From NCBI RefSeq assembly GCF_030264295.1, contig NZ_CP127173.1, forward strand, positions 4,905,501-4,969,500: a stretch of 64,000 nucleotides of DNA. Reading direction: 5' to 3'. This document shows, piece after piece, positions 33,695 through 42,101 of this stretch. The notes below the pieces were generated by a model. It had not been told where the DNA came from. It saw only the letters and a list, made by a program, of their open reading frames with translations, and searched no databases. A program made the position numbers and the translations under genes. Origin of the DNA: Amycolatopsis nalaikhensis (GTDB lineage: Bacteria; Actinomycetota; Actinomycetes; Mycobacteriales; Pseudonocardiaceae). Position 1 is the stretch's first letter, and the number at the start of each line of letters is the position of its first letter.

Positions 33695-34240
33695 ATGCGC
33701 AAGATCGTTTCGAACCTGTTCATCTCGCTCGACGGCGTGGTCGAGGCGCCCGACAAGTGGTCGTTGCGCTACTGGACCGACGAAATCGGGCAGGCCGTCG
33801 GCGCCGGGATGGCCGCGGCCGACGCGATGCTGCTCGGGCGCGTCACCTACGAAGGTTTCGCGGAGGCGTGGCCCGGCCGCACCGTCGAGGACGACGAAGG
33901 CGCCGAGTTCATGAACAACGTGCGCAAGTACGTGCTGTCCTCGACGTTGTCCGAGGTCACCTGGCACAACTCGACGCTGCTGACCGGCGACCCGGCCGAG
34001 GCCGTCCGCGCGCTGAAAGTCGAGCCCGGCGGCGACATCATGACCAGCGGCAGCACGACGGCGGTGCGCTGGCTGCTGTCCGAAGGCCTGGTCGACGAGC
34101 TGAACCTGCTGCTGTACCCGGTCGTCGTCGGCCGCGGGAAGCGGCTGTTCCCGGAAGAGGGCGCGGGCTTCCCGTTGGTGCTGAAGAAGTCGGCGACGTT
34201 CGGCAACGGCGTCGTCCAGCTGACCTACGTCCCGGCGTGA
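33695..34240 (+). CDS. RibD C-terminal/dihydrofolate-reductase-like protein
   Basis: A 181-residue DHFR-fold reductase. The N-terminus RKIVSNLFISLDGVVEAPDKW, then ADAMLLGRVTYEGFAEAWPG, the GDIMTSGSTTAVRWLLSEGL strand-turn and the ending ELNLLLYPVVVGRGKRLF are the standard marks of this family in actinomycetes. It would bind NADPH; the true substrate is unknown. The stop overlaps the GTG start of the epoxide hydrolase gene (GTGA). Confidence 0.9.
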   Translation: MRKIVSNLFISLDGVVEAPDKWSLRYWTDEIGQAVGAGMAAADAMLLGRVTYEGFAEAWPGRTVEDDEGAEFMNNVRKYVLSSTLSEVTWHNSTLLTGDPAEAVRALKVEPGGDIMTSGSTTAVRWLLSEGLVDELNLLLYPVVVGRGKRLFPEEGAGFPLVLKKSATFGNGVVQLTYVPA

Positions 34241-35340
34241 TCACGCCGTTCCGGATCGAGGTGCCCGAGGCGGACCTCGACGACCTGCGGGCCCGGCTGC
34301 GCGGCACGCGCTGGCCCGAAACCGAGCCGGTGCCCGACTGGAGCCAGGGCACACCGCTGGAGTACCTGCGGGAGCTGTGCGAGTACTGGGCGACGGACTA
34401 CGACTGGCGCGCCACGGAGGCGCGGTTCAACGCTTTTCCGCAGTACCGCACCGAGATCGACGGCCTGGGCATCCACTTCCTGCACGTCCGTTCGCCGCGG
34501 GACGACGCGCTGCCGCTGCTGCTCACGCACGGCTGGCCCGGCTCGTTCCTCGAGTTCGGGGCGGTGATCGAGCCGCTGGCCGAGGAGTTCCACCTGGTGA
34601 TCCCGTCGCTGCCGGGGTACGGCTTCAGCGACAAGCCGTCGGCGCCGGGCTGGGGCATCGAGCGGATCGCGGCCGCGTGGGCCGTCCTGATGGCTCGCCT
34701 GGGCTACTCGCGCTACGGCGCCCAAGGCGGTGACTGGGGGACGTCGATCACGACGTCGCTGGCCCAGCAGGACGCGGCGCACCTGGCCGGCATCCACCTG
34801 AACCCGCCGATCGCGGCGCCGGACCCGGCGACGTTCGGCGACCTGACGCCCGCCGAGCAGGCCGCGCTGGACGCGTTGGAGCACGCGCGGCGCTGGGAGG
34901 ACGGGTACTCGGTGCTGCAGTCGACCCGGCCGCAGACCATCGGCTACGCGCTCGTCGACTCGCCGGTCGGCCTGTGCGGCTGGCTGGTCGAGAAGTTCCA
35001 CGCCTGGTCGGACGGCTTCCCGTTCACGCGCGACCAGCTGCTGGACGACGTCACGCTGTACTGGCTGACCGGCACGGCGGCGTCGTCGGCGCGGCTGTAC
35101 TGGGAGAGCATCCGCCAGGTCCAGAAGTGGTTCTCCGAGGCGACCGACGACACCGTGGACGTGCCGACCGGCTGTTCGATCTTCCCCAAGGAGATGCCGC
35201 GGCCGTCGCGGCGGTGGGCGGCGACGCGGTACCCGGACATCCGGTACTGGAACGAGCTGGACCGCGGTGGCCACTTCGCGGCCTACGAGCAGCCGGAGCT
35301 GTTCGCCGAGGAGGTGCGGACCTTCTTCCGGCTGGTGTGA
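34237..35340 (+). CDS. epoxide hydrolase (EHN-type) alpha/beta hydrolase
   Basis: A 367-residue enzyme. The N-terminal EHN domain is FRIEVPEADLDDLRARLRGTRWP. The oxyanion segment is LLTHGWPGSFLEF. The nucleophile is Asp166 in AQGGDWGTSI, and the base is His in LDRGGHFAAYEQPELF. The microsomal-type lid includes DGYSVLQSTRPQTIGYALVDSP. It would hydrolyse an epoxide to a diol. The GTG start at 34237 overlaps the preceding stop, so the two genes are coupled. Confidence 0.92.
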   Translation: MITPFRIEVPEADLDDLRARLRGTRWPETEPVPDWSQGTPLEYLRELCEYWATDYDWRATEARFNAFPQYRTEIDGLGIHFLHVRSPRDDALPLLLTHGWPGSFLEFGAVIEPLAEEFHLVIPSLPGYGFSDKPSAPGWGIERIAAAWAVLMARLGYSRYGAQGGDWGTSITTSLAQQDAAHLAGIHLNPPIAAPDPATFGDLTPAEQAALDALEHARRWEDGYSVLQSTRPQTIGYALVDSPVGLCGWLVEKFHAWSDGFPFTRDQLLDDVTLYWLTGTAASSARLYWESIRQVQKWFSEATDDTVDVPTGCSIFPKEMPRPSRRWAATRYPDIRYWNELDRGGHFAAYEQPELFAEEVRTFFRLV

Positions 35341-35342
35341 CC

Positions 35343-36292
35343 TCAGCGGATCGGGTGCTCCGGTGGCGCGAGCACCCGGTACACGCAGCCGCGGTCGTGC
35401 GGGAAGTAGTAGTGGACCGTCGTCCGGAACCCGGCCGCGGCCAGCACGTCCAGCGCGGCCCGCACCATGATCTCGTGCGCCTCGATCGAGTAGGACAACA
35501 GCTCGGTCCGGTTCTGGGCGAGCAGGTCGTCTCGGTACTGCCTCACGTTCTCCAACGCGTTGTGCCACTCGAGCGCGACACCGTAGGGCGGGTGCGCGGT
35601 GCTCATGGTGATGTGGATGCCGGGTGTGGGATCGAAGAGCCGCGTTTCGAGGGTCGCGCCGATGCCCACGCGCGTCAGTTCCGCGTGGACCTGCCCGGCC
35701 AGGTCGCTCCACGCCGCGATCGCCTCCGGCGGCGCGAAGGTGACGAGCTGCCCGGGATCCACCAGCCGGTCGACGACGAGCGGATCGGTCACGAGCGGCT
35801 CACCCGGCGCGTCGCGGCCTTCGGCGCGGATCCGCGCGACCAGGGCCGGGGGCCAGGCGGCGTCGGCGGTCATCCACTCGGGCGGGCCCGCAGGCCAGGA
35901 CGTGAACAGCACGGCGCACACGCGGCGGACGCGCGTGCCGAGCGACGGCCACAGCTCTCGCAGCCCGTCGAGGTCGAGCGCCGGGTGCAGGAACATGCGG
36001 ATCACGCTGTGCCGGTCCGGATCGCCGGGGCCGCCGAGCACGTCGTCGAGCACGGCCAGCACGCGAAGGCGTTCCGCGGTGCCGATGTCCGGGTTCGACC
36101 CGAACTCGCGGCCCAGCGAAATGACCCGTATCCCGCGTGGCAGCTCGCGTTCGGGAGGAGCTCTTCGTCCGGCGGGATGTCGGACGCACAGCGCTCGCGC
36201 CAGCTCCGCACCTGCTCGGCGTCGAACTCGGCGAGGTGCTCGCTCGCCGCCAGCAGCGCGTCCCACCACACCGGGACTTCGTTGGCCGTCAC
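35343..36292 (-). pseudogene. unknown protein, paralogue of the next gene, frameshifted
   Basis: The N-terminal frame from 36292 reads TANEVPVWWDALLAASEHLAEF and stays open to near 36150. The C-terminal frame reads from ELPRGIRVISLGREFGSNPD to the stop at 35343. One base added in CTCCCGAACGCG joins them into about 316 residues. The ending RAALDVLAAAGFRTTVHYYF and VYRVLAPPEHPIR closely matches the adjacent protein (RAALDVLAAAGFRTEVRYDF and VCRVLGPPELPFD), so the two arose by tandem duplication. I recognise no family or catalytic motif. Confidence 0.75.
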
Positions 36293-36304
36293 GGGTTCCG
36301 CCGC

Positions 36305-37027
36305 TCAGTCGAAGGGGAGTTCCGGCGGGCCGAGCACGCGGCAGACGCGCGAGCGGCCGTACAGGAAGTCGTAGCGGACCTCGGTCCGGAACCCGGCCGC
36401 GGCGAGCACGTCCAGCGCCGCCCGCGCGGCGAGGTCCCGGACGTCGTCCACGTAGTCGCGCAGGTTCCCGCTGCCGGGGCGGTCCTCGGCGAGGGCCTGG
36501 TACCGGTCCGAGTAGCTGTCGAGGGGGTTCCACTCCAGGAAGACCCCGGCGGGTTCTTCGGTGCTGACCGACAGCACGACTCCGGTCGGTGCCGGGCTGG
36601 TGCCGCGGGGGACGACCGTCGCGGGCAGGCCGCAGCGCTCCAGTTCGGCCCGGGCCAGCCGCGCGAGGTCCGGCCCGGACTCCGCGGCCCTGGCCGGCCG
36701 GTACCCGGCGATCAGGTCCAGCTCGCGCCGCACCCGGTCGCCGAGTCCGGCGAGACGCGGCTGCCGGGCGAGCGGCCACAGGAACGTCAAGGCGATCGCG
36801 CGGCGGTGTGGTTCGGTCTCGTCGCCGAGCAGATCGTCGAACACCGCCAGGACGCGGCCTCGTTCGGCGTCACCGACCTCGGCGGCGAAGGCCCGAGCCA
36901 GCTCGCCGAGCCGCAGGTAGAACTGCGCGTCGGGACCGAAGCCGTGCTCGTTTCGCTGAGGCGGCTCCACCGCGGCGAGGTGCTCGCTCACCGCCGCCAC
37001 CCGCTGCCACCACCCGGGGACCCCCAT
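36305..37027 (-). CDS. unknown protein, intact tandem paralogue
   Basis: A 240-residue soluble protein starting at ATG 37027. It begins GVPGWWQRVAAVSEHLAAVE, like the WWDALLAASEHLAEF of its downstream neighbour, and ends with the shared RAALDVLAAAGFRT block. The middle has RGRVLAVFDDLLGDETEPHRRAIALTFLWPL, matching RLRVLAVLDDVLGGPGDPDRHSVIRMFLHP in the paralogue. No signal peptide or membrane helix is visible. The next gene starts 12 bp beyond its stop. Function is unknown. Confidence 0.75.
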   Translation of the reverse strand: MGVPGWWQRVAAVSEHLAAVEPPQRNEHGFGPDAQFYLRLGELARAFAAEVGDAERGRVLAVFDDLLGDETEPHRRAIALTFLWPLARQPRLAGLGDRVRRELDLIAGYRPARAAESGPDLARLARAELERCGLPATVVPRGTSPAPTGVVLSVSTEEPAGVFLEWNPLDSYSDRYQALAEDRPGSGNLRDYVDDVRDLAARAALDVLAAAGFRTEVRYDFLYGRSRVCRVLGPPELPFD

Positions 37028-37050
37028 GCTCGGCAGCCTAGCCGCCGCGG

Positions 37051-38577
37051 TCAGTTGACCTGCCGGGACTGGCCTTTCCAGAACGGCTCGCGCAGCTTGA
37101 ACTTCTGGATCTTCCCGGTGGCCGTGCGGGGCAGCTCGTCGAGGAACTCGACCCGCTTCGGGCACTTGTAGCCCGCCAGGTACTCGCGGCAGTGCTTGAT
37201 CAGCTCGTCGGCGGTGACGTCGCTGCCGTCCGTGACGACCAGGGCCGTCACCAGCTCGCCCCACTTCTCGTCCGGGATGCCGATCACCGCGGCTTCGCGG
37301 ACCGCCGGGTGCGAGTTGAGCGCGTCCTCCACCTCGATCGACGACACGTTCTCGCCGCCGGAGATGATCACGTCCTTCTTGCGGTCCGCGATCGTGAGGT
37401 AGCCGTCTTCGAACGAGCCGCCGTCGCCGGTGTGGAACCAGTTGCCCTCCTGGACGCGGGCGGTCTCCTCGGGGTTCTCCCAGTAGCCGTCGAGGTTGTG
37501 GTTCGACTGGGCGAGGACCTCGCCGTCGGTGTCGACGGCGATGCGCACGCCCAGCGCGGGCGTCCCGGCGCGGCCGAGGAGCCGGGCCTGCTCGTGCGGG
37601 TCGAGGTCGGCCCACTCGCTGCGCATCCGGTTGACGGTCAGCAGCGGCGCGGTCTCGGTGAGCCCGTAGATCTGGATGAACTCCCAGCCCAGCTCGGCGC
37701 GCACGCGTTCGATGGTGCGCGTCGGCGGCGGCGCGCCGGCCACGACGATCCGGACGCGGTCGCGGCCCGGGATCTCGCCGTCCCAGGTCGCGGCGCCGTC
37801 GAGGGCCGCGGTGACGACCGCGGGCGCGGCGCAGAGGATGGTCACGCCGTGCTCGTCGATGCGGCGCAGGATCTCGGTGCCGTCGACCTTCCGCAGCACG
37901 ATGTGCCGCCCGCCGAGTCCGGTCACGGCGTACGGCATGCCCCAGCCGTTGCAGTGGAACATCGGCAGGGTGTGCAGCAGGACGTCGTTGTCGCTCAAGG
38001 TGGTGTGCAGCCCGAAGACGGCGGCGTTCAGCCAGATGTTGCGGTGGGTGAGCTGCACGCCCTTGGGCCGCGCGGTGGTGCCGGAGGTGTAGTTGATGGT
38101 CGCGGTGGCGGACTCGTCGCCGTCCCACGGCCGAGGTTGGCCGTCCCCGCCCCAGACGGCGTCGTCGTCGCGGCCGAGGACGAAGACGTGCTTGGCGGTG
38201 ACGGTGTCGAGGAGGTGTTCGAGCTCGGGGTCGACGATCAGCACGTCGGCACCGGAGTGCTCCACGATGTACTTGACCTCGGCGGCGGCGAGCCGGAAGT
38301 TGACCGGCACGAGGATCCGCCCCCAGCCGGAGACGCCGAAGAAGGAGACGAGCAGCCGGGCGGCGTTGTGCGACACGATGGCGACCCGCCCGCCGACGGG
38401 TACGCCGAGGGCATCGAGGTTGGCGGCCTGCGCCCGCGCGCGGCGGGCGACCTCCCGGTAGGTGAGCGAGCCCCAGCTCGGCGCGGGCTGGTTCGGCTCG
38501 TCGACCACCGCGACGCGGTCCGGGTACACCGTCTCCGCGCGGTCGAGGAAGTCCCGGACACCCAGATCGAAGAACAC
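37051..38577 (-). CDS. AMP-dependent acyl-CoA synthetase/ligase
   Basis: A 508-residue adenylate-forming enzyme. The phosphate loop is NYTSGTTARPKGV (about 162-174). The A5 region is IQIYGLTETAP, A7 is WFHTGDGG, and A8 includes DRKKDVIISGGENVSS. The catalytic Lys is in LPRTATGKIQKF near the C-terminus. It would activate a carboxylic acid as acyl-AMP and then CoA thioester. GTG 38577 follows AAGGGA; the longer upstream frame only reflects repeat B and is rejected. It is the next minus-strand gene upstream of the paralogue pair. Confidence 0.92.
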   Translation of the reverse strand: MFFDLGVRDFLDRAETVYPDRVAVVDEPNQPAPSWGSLTYREVARRARAQAANLDALGVPVGGRVAIVSHNAARLLVSFFGVSGWGRILVPVNFRLAAAEVKYIVEHSGADVLIVDPELEHLLDTVTAKHVFVLGRDDDAVWGGDGQPRPWDGDESATATINYTSGTTARPKGVQLTHRNIWLNAAVFGLHTTLSDNDVLLHTLPMFHCNGWGMPYAVTGLGGRHIVLRKVDGTEILRRIDEHGVTILCAAPAVVTAALDGAATWDGEIPGRDRVRIVVAGAPPPTRTIERVRAELGWEFIQIYGLTETAPLLTVNRMRSEWADLDPHEQARLLGRAGTPALGVRIAVDTDGEVLAQSNHNLDGYWENPEETARVQEGNWFHTGDGGSFEDGYLTIADRKKDVIISGGENVSSIEVEDALNSHPAVREAAVIGIPDEKWGELVTALVVTDGSDVTADELIKHCREYLAGYKCPKRVEFLDELPRTATGKIQKFKLREPFWKGQSRQVN

Positions 38578-38620
38578 GCGCCATCCCTTCGTCGTCCCCG
38601 TCCCGATGATGACGCCTGGG

Positions 38621-38788
38621 AGGTGCTCGCACCAGTCCGATGTGGCGCGCGGCCGAGCTGGGCTGAAGGGGACGTTGCTGGCATCTGATGAGCTGAAGGG
38701 CGCTTTCGTCGCATCAGATGCACTGAACGTCCCCTTCAGCCCGCGCCGGGAGGGCCTGTCGTGAGGTGCTCGCACCAGTCCGATGTGG
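38621..38788. repeat. 25-bp direct repeat flanking repeat B in a divergent promoter region
   Basis: AGGTGCTCGCACCAGTCCGA followed by TGTGG occurs exactly at 38621-38645 and 38764-38788. Each copy holds the dyad GGTGC-TC-GCACC. One lies about 44 bp upstream of the ligase start, the other about 14 bp upstream of the coiled-coil gene start. Duplicated operator sites are likely. Confidence 0.75.
38663..38740. repeat. 78-bp palindromic dispersed repeat, family B, copy 2
   Basis: It starts CTGAAGGGGACGTTGCTGGC and ends GTCCCCTTCAG, the same length and layout as copy 1 at 27133-27210 but with several substitutions. It is inserted between the two 25-bp direct repeats in a divergent intergenic region rather than after stop codons. 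Confidence 0.82.
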
Positions 38789-38801
38789 TTCGCTGGAGGC
38801 G

Positions 38802-39623
38802 ATGGACTTCGACACGGTGGCCGGCGAGCTCTACGGGGGTGACCTCGCGGAGTTCATCAGCGCGCGCAACGCCGCGGCCAAGGCCGCCAAGGCCGAGGGC
38901 GACGCCGACCTCGCCGCCAAGATCAAGGAGCTGCGGAAGCCCACCACCGCCGCCGCCATCGTCAACCGGCTGGCCAGGGACGACCCCGACCAGCTCCGAG
39001 AACTCGCCGAACTCGGGGATGAGCTGCGCGACGCCCACACCCGCCTGGCCGGCGACGACCTCCGGGCCCTCACCCGGCGGCGCGGGGAGCTGGTGCGGCA
39101 GATCATGCACGGGCTGCCGTCCATGAGCGACTCCGTGTCGCGGGAGGTCGAGGCGACCCTCGAGGCCGTCGCCGCCGATCCGGACGTCGCCGCGCTCGCC
39201 GTGGCCGGGCGGCTCACCTCCGTCGCCCACCAGGACACCGACCAGTGGTTCACCCTCGCCGCCAGCGTGCCGCCCGCCACCTCCGGTAAGCGGCCGCAGA
39301 AGCTCGTCGACAAGGCCGAACCCGCGCGGCCGAAGCGGGACCACAAGCGCGAGGAACGCGAACGCGCCGAAGCCCGCGCCGAACGCGAGCGCCTGCGCAA
39401 GGAAGCCGCCGAGCTGGCCAAGGAACGCGCCGTCGCCGAACGCGATCTCGTGCGCACCGAACGCGCCGCCGAGCAGGCGACCGCCCGCGTCGAAGACCTG
39501 CGCACCCGCTTGGCCGAAGCCGAGGAACGCGCCGAGCGCGCCACCGCGGAGTTCAAGGATGCGAAGGAAACCTTCGACCGCATCGACCAAGCCGCGCGGA
39601 AAGCCGCTGACGCCGCGCCCTGA
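38802..39623 (+). CDS. coiled-coil protein of unknown function
   Basis: A 273-residue protein. Residues 1-160 are helical with conserved-looking AKIKELRKPTTAAAIVNRLA and LRALTRRRGELVRQIMHGLP. Residues about 175-273 form a long charged coiled coil of repeated Glu/Arg/Ala heptads (ERERAEARAERERLRKEAAE). Similar proteins are common in actinomycetes but I know no function. ATG 38802 follows CTGGAGGC. It is divergent from the acyl-CoA ligase gene and shares a duplicated 25-bp element with it. Confidence 0.75.
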   Translation: MDFDTVAGELYGGDLAEFISARNAAAKAAKAEGDADLAAKIKELRKPTTAAAIVNRLARDDPDQLRELAELGDELRDAHTRLAGDDLRALTRRRGELVRQIMHGLPSMSDSVSREVEATLEAVAADPDVAALAVAGRLTSVAHQDTDQWFTLAASVPPATSGKRPQKLVDKAEPARPKRDHKREERERAEARAERERLRKEAAELAKERAVAERDLVRTERAAEQATARVEDLRTRLAEAEERAERATAEFKDAKETFDRIDQAARKAADAAP

Positions 39624-39791
39624 TCCCGTGCTACGGTGGCGATGCGCCCCGGATGGGCCTACGCACGGAGGTAGTGGCTACTCAGCCCCCTGAGATCGAC
39701 ACGTTTCCTTGTCCAGGAACGGTTGTGCCTCCAGTGCGCCCTTTCGTGTCGGCTCGCGGCCTCCGATGACTCCACATCGGAAAGGACATCA
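39624..39791 (+). promoter_or_regulatory. 168-bp leader with a small upstream ORF
   Basis: A 38-codon ORF at 39653-39769 starts ATG and has an internal GTG two bases after GGAGG. A CTCAG-CCCC-CTGAG hairpin lies at about 39693-39706. Downstream, GGAAAGGA serves the TTG start at 39792. The arrangement resembles a regulatory leader; I could not match it to a known RNA family. Confidence 0.35.
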
Positions 39792-40514
39792 TTGAGCTTG
39801 ATCGCGCTCACCACCACCGGCGCCCGCACGGGCCGGAAGCACCGGGTTCCCCTGGGAGCCCTCGACATCGGCGGCCGCCTGGTCGTCGTCGCCTCGGCGA
39901 TGGGTTCGCCGAAGCATCCCGCCTGGTACCACAACATCCGCCACGATCCGCTGGTCACCGTGGAAACCGACACCGAGACCTTCGACGCGCTGGCCGCGCT
40001 CCCGCCCGACCGCGACGCCCTCTTCGCCGCGGTCGTCGAGCGGGAACCGGGGTTCGGCGACTACCAGGCCCGGACCACCCGGGTGCTGCCCGTCGTCGAG
40101 CTGCACCGGCTCGACGACGGCCGCCGCATGGGTGACTGGCTCGCCGAAGTCCACGACTGGCTGCGCGCCCAGCTGCGGGAACTGCGCGAAGGCAGCCCGA
40201 AGCAGCTGAGCACGCGGTGCCCCGGCTTCTGCGCGGCCCTCATCCGGCACCACACCGGCGAGAGCTCGGCGCTCTTCCCCGCGCTGGCCGAGCGGTTCCC
40301 GGCCCTCGCGCCCGCGTTGACGAAGCTGGGCGAGGAACACGTCGTCGTCGCGCGGCTGCAGGAAGAGATCCAACGGCTCGTCGACGAGGAGTCCGATCCC
40401 GTGCGGCTGGCGGAAGAACTCGACCGGCTCGCGTCCGCTTTGGACAGTCACTTCGCCTACGAGGAAAAGACGATCGTCACCGCGTTGAACGCGCTGTACC
40501 CGGCTCCCGGCTGA
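39792..40514 (+). CDS. DDN-type F420/quinone reductase domain fused to hemerythrin domain
   Basis: A 240-residue two-domain protein. Residues 1-115 carry the DDN motif set: IALTTTGARTGRKHRVPLGAL, VVVASAMGSPKHPAWYHNIR and TTRVLPVVELHRL. Residues about 125-238 are a hemerythrin-like four-helix bundle with iron ligands in ALIRHHTGESSALFPALAE, LGEEHVVVARL and SHFAYEEKTI. The fusion may couple F420H2 or flavin redox with a diiron site. TTG 39792 is chosen because AAAGGA lies six bases upstream; an upstream GTG would add a poorly protein-like extension. Confidence 0.85.
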   Translation: MSLIALTTTGARTGRKHRVPLGALDIGGRLVVVASAMGSPKHPAWYHNIRHDPLVTVETDTETFDALAALPPDRDALFAAVVEREPGFGDYQARTTRVLPVVELHRLDDGRRMGDWLAEVHDWLRAQLRELREGSPKQLSTRCPGFCAALIRHHTGESSALFPALAERFPALAPALTKLGEEHVVVARLQEEIQRLVDEESDPVRLAEELDRLASALDSHFAYEEKTIVTALNALYPAPG

Positions 40515-41357
40515 TCACAGCAGCACTTCGGCCAGCTGCCGGTGGTTCTCCGCCTCCACGTCCGGTGACGGGCCGAGCACCTGCACCGCGACGTGGTCGG
40601 CACCAGCGTCCACATGGGACCGCAGGCCCTTCGCGACCACCTCCGGCGTGCCGTGCAGGACGAGGTCGTCGATCAGCCGGTCACTGCCGCTGCCGGCCAC
40701 GTCGGCTTCGGTGTACCCGGTGCGCAGCAGGTTGTTCACGTAGTTGCTCAGGCTGAGGTACGGCGTCTCGACGAACGGCCTGCCGATCGCGCGGGCGGCC
40801 GCCGGGTCGGTGTCGAGGACCACCTTCTGCTCGGGCGCCAGCAGCTTGCCGGGGCCGAGCACCGAGCGCGCGCGGCGCGTGTGCCCGACCGGGACCAGGT
40901 ACGGGTGCGCGCCCGCGGTGCGCTCGGCGGCCAGCTTCAGCACGCGGTCGCCGAGCGCGGCCAGGACCCGGGCTTCCGCCGGGACGCCCGCCGCGTCGAG
41001 GCGGTCGAGGTAGTCGACGATCTTCGCGTACGGGCTGCGGTACCCCGCGACCGACTCCGGGTGCCCGACGCCGATGCCGAGCAGCAAGCGCTTTCCGTAC
41101 CGGCCCGCCAGCCGGTGGTAGGACTCGGCGAGGGGCTCCGGGTCGTCGGACCACATGTTGACGATCGCCGTCGCCACGGTGATCCGCTCGGTCGAGGCGA
41201 GCACGTCCTCGACGAACGCGAGGTCGCCGATCGACGTCGAGCCGGTGCCGAACCAGACCGTGCCGTACCCGAGCTTGTCGGCCGCGACGGCGTGCGCCTT
41301 GCGCGTCACGTCGTCGCGGTGCGGGGCCAGGAACACGCCGAACGTGCCGAGCCGCAT
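40515..41357 (-). CDS. LLM-class F420-dependent oxidoreductase (TIGR03620-like)
   Basis: A 280-residue TIM-barrel protein. It begins RLGTFGVFLAPHRDD and includes YGTVWFGTGSTSIGDLAFVED, VATAIVNMWSDDPEPLAESYHRLA and LLLGIGVGHPESVAGYRSPY, matching my memory of the F420 subfamily TIGR03620. The substrate is unknown. It is the next gene downstream of a TetR gene on the same strand, with a dyad and a TetR-like site between them. Confidence 0.85.
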   Translation of the reverse strand: MRLGTFGVFLAPHRDDVTRKAHAVAADKLGYGTVWFGTGSTSIGDLAFVEDVLASTERITVATAIVNMWSDDPEPLAESYHRLAGRYGKRLLLGIGVGHPESVAGYRSPYAKIVDYLDRLDAAGVPAEARVLAALGDRVLKLAAERTAGAHPYLVPVGHTRRARSVLGPGKLLAPEQKVVLDTDPAAARAIGRPFVETPYLSLSNYVNNLLRTGYTEADVAGSGSDRLIDDLVLHGTPEVVAKGLRSHVDAGADHVAVQVLGPSPDVEAENHRQLAEVLL

Positions 41358-41369
41358 GAGCCACCTCCA

Positions 41370-41410
41370 CTACATTGGTTACAGATCTCAATGTAGCAAA
41401 TGTAGCGACG
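41370..41410. promoter_or_regulatory. TetR-type operator region before the LLM gene
   Basis: CTACATTG (41370-41377) and CAATGTAG (41389-41396) form a perfect dyad. The following ATGTAGCAAATGTAGCGACG (41391-41410) matches ATGTAGCAATTGTAACGACG at 42100-42119 over the TetR start, with two differences in 20. Confidence 0.7.
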
Positions 41411-41411
41411 G

Positions 41412-42101
41412 TCAGGCGGCCAGGCGGTGCAGCCATTCCCGCAGCATCTGGCGCTCGGTCGTCGTGAGCGCGTCGACATCGTCGGTCAGCGCGGTCGACA
41501 AAGCGACCGCGAGCGTGCCGACGGACGAGCCCGCGGCCGGGGGTTCGGCGAGCAGCCCGGCCAGCACGGACTCCCGGACCTGCGCGGACATCGCCAGGTC
41601 GCGGCTCTCTTCCGGCTGGGCGATCAGGCTCAGCGTGACGCCGCTGTTCGCCGCCGCGAACTGTCGTGCGGCCTCCGCCGCCTCGACGCGCAGCCGTCCG
41701 TCGCGCGCAAGTGGCGTGAACAGCTCCAGCAGCAGCGCCTCCGCGCTGGACGTCAGGTTGCACGGCACGCCGGGTTCGATCTGGCCGTAGAGCAGCACGT
41801 AGAACGCGGGGTGCGCCAAGCCGTACTCGACGTGCCGGTCCCAGCCCGCGCGGATCCGGTCCACCGGGTCGCCCTCGGCCGAAGGTGCTTGCACGTACTG
41901 CGTGAAGCCGTAGTTCACGACCGCGTCGAGCAGGCCCTGCTTGCTGCCGAAGTGGTGGTAGAGCGTGGGGGCCTGGACGCCGGCGCGCTCGCAGATCGCC
42001 CGCGTCGACACCGGGCCGCCGTCGGCTTCGTGCAGGAGCTGCCCGGCCGCCAGCAGGAGGCGGTCGCGGGTGCTGGTGGCGTTGCTCGATCGTCCGGCCA
42101 T
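41412..42101 (-). CDS. TetR-family transcriptional regulator
   Basis: A 229-residue regulator. The HTH is clear: DRLLLAAGQLLHEADGGPVSTRAICERAGVQAPTLYHHFGSKQGLLDAV (about 12-60). The C-terminal helical domain includes HVEYGLAHPAFYVLLYGQIEPG. It likely represses itself and the downstream LLM gene through shared TGTAGCAAwTGTArCG sites. Confidence 0.93.
   Translation of the reverse strand: MAGRSSNATSTRDRLLLAAGQLLHEADGGPVSTRAICERAGVQAPTLYHHFGSKQGLLDAVVNYGFTQYVQAPSAEGDPVDRIRAGWDRHVEYGLAHPAFYVLLYGQIEPGVPCNLTSSAEALLLELFTPLARDGRLRVEAAEAARQFAAANSGVTLSLIAQPEESRDLAMSAQVRESVLAGLLAEPPAAGSSVGTLAVALSTALTDDVDALTTTERQMLREWLHRLAA

Noticed and set aside
38577..38775. N-terminal extension of the acyl-CoA ligase to 38775
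   Set aside because: The extension reads through repeat B and the direct repeat; a GTG at 38577 has a good ribosome site and the normal family N-terminus.
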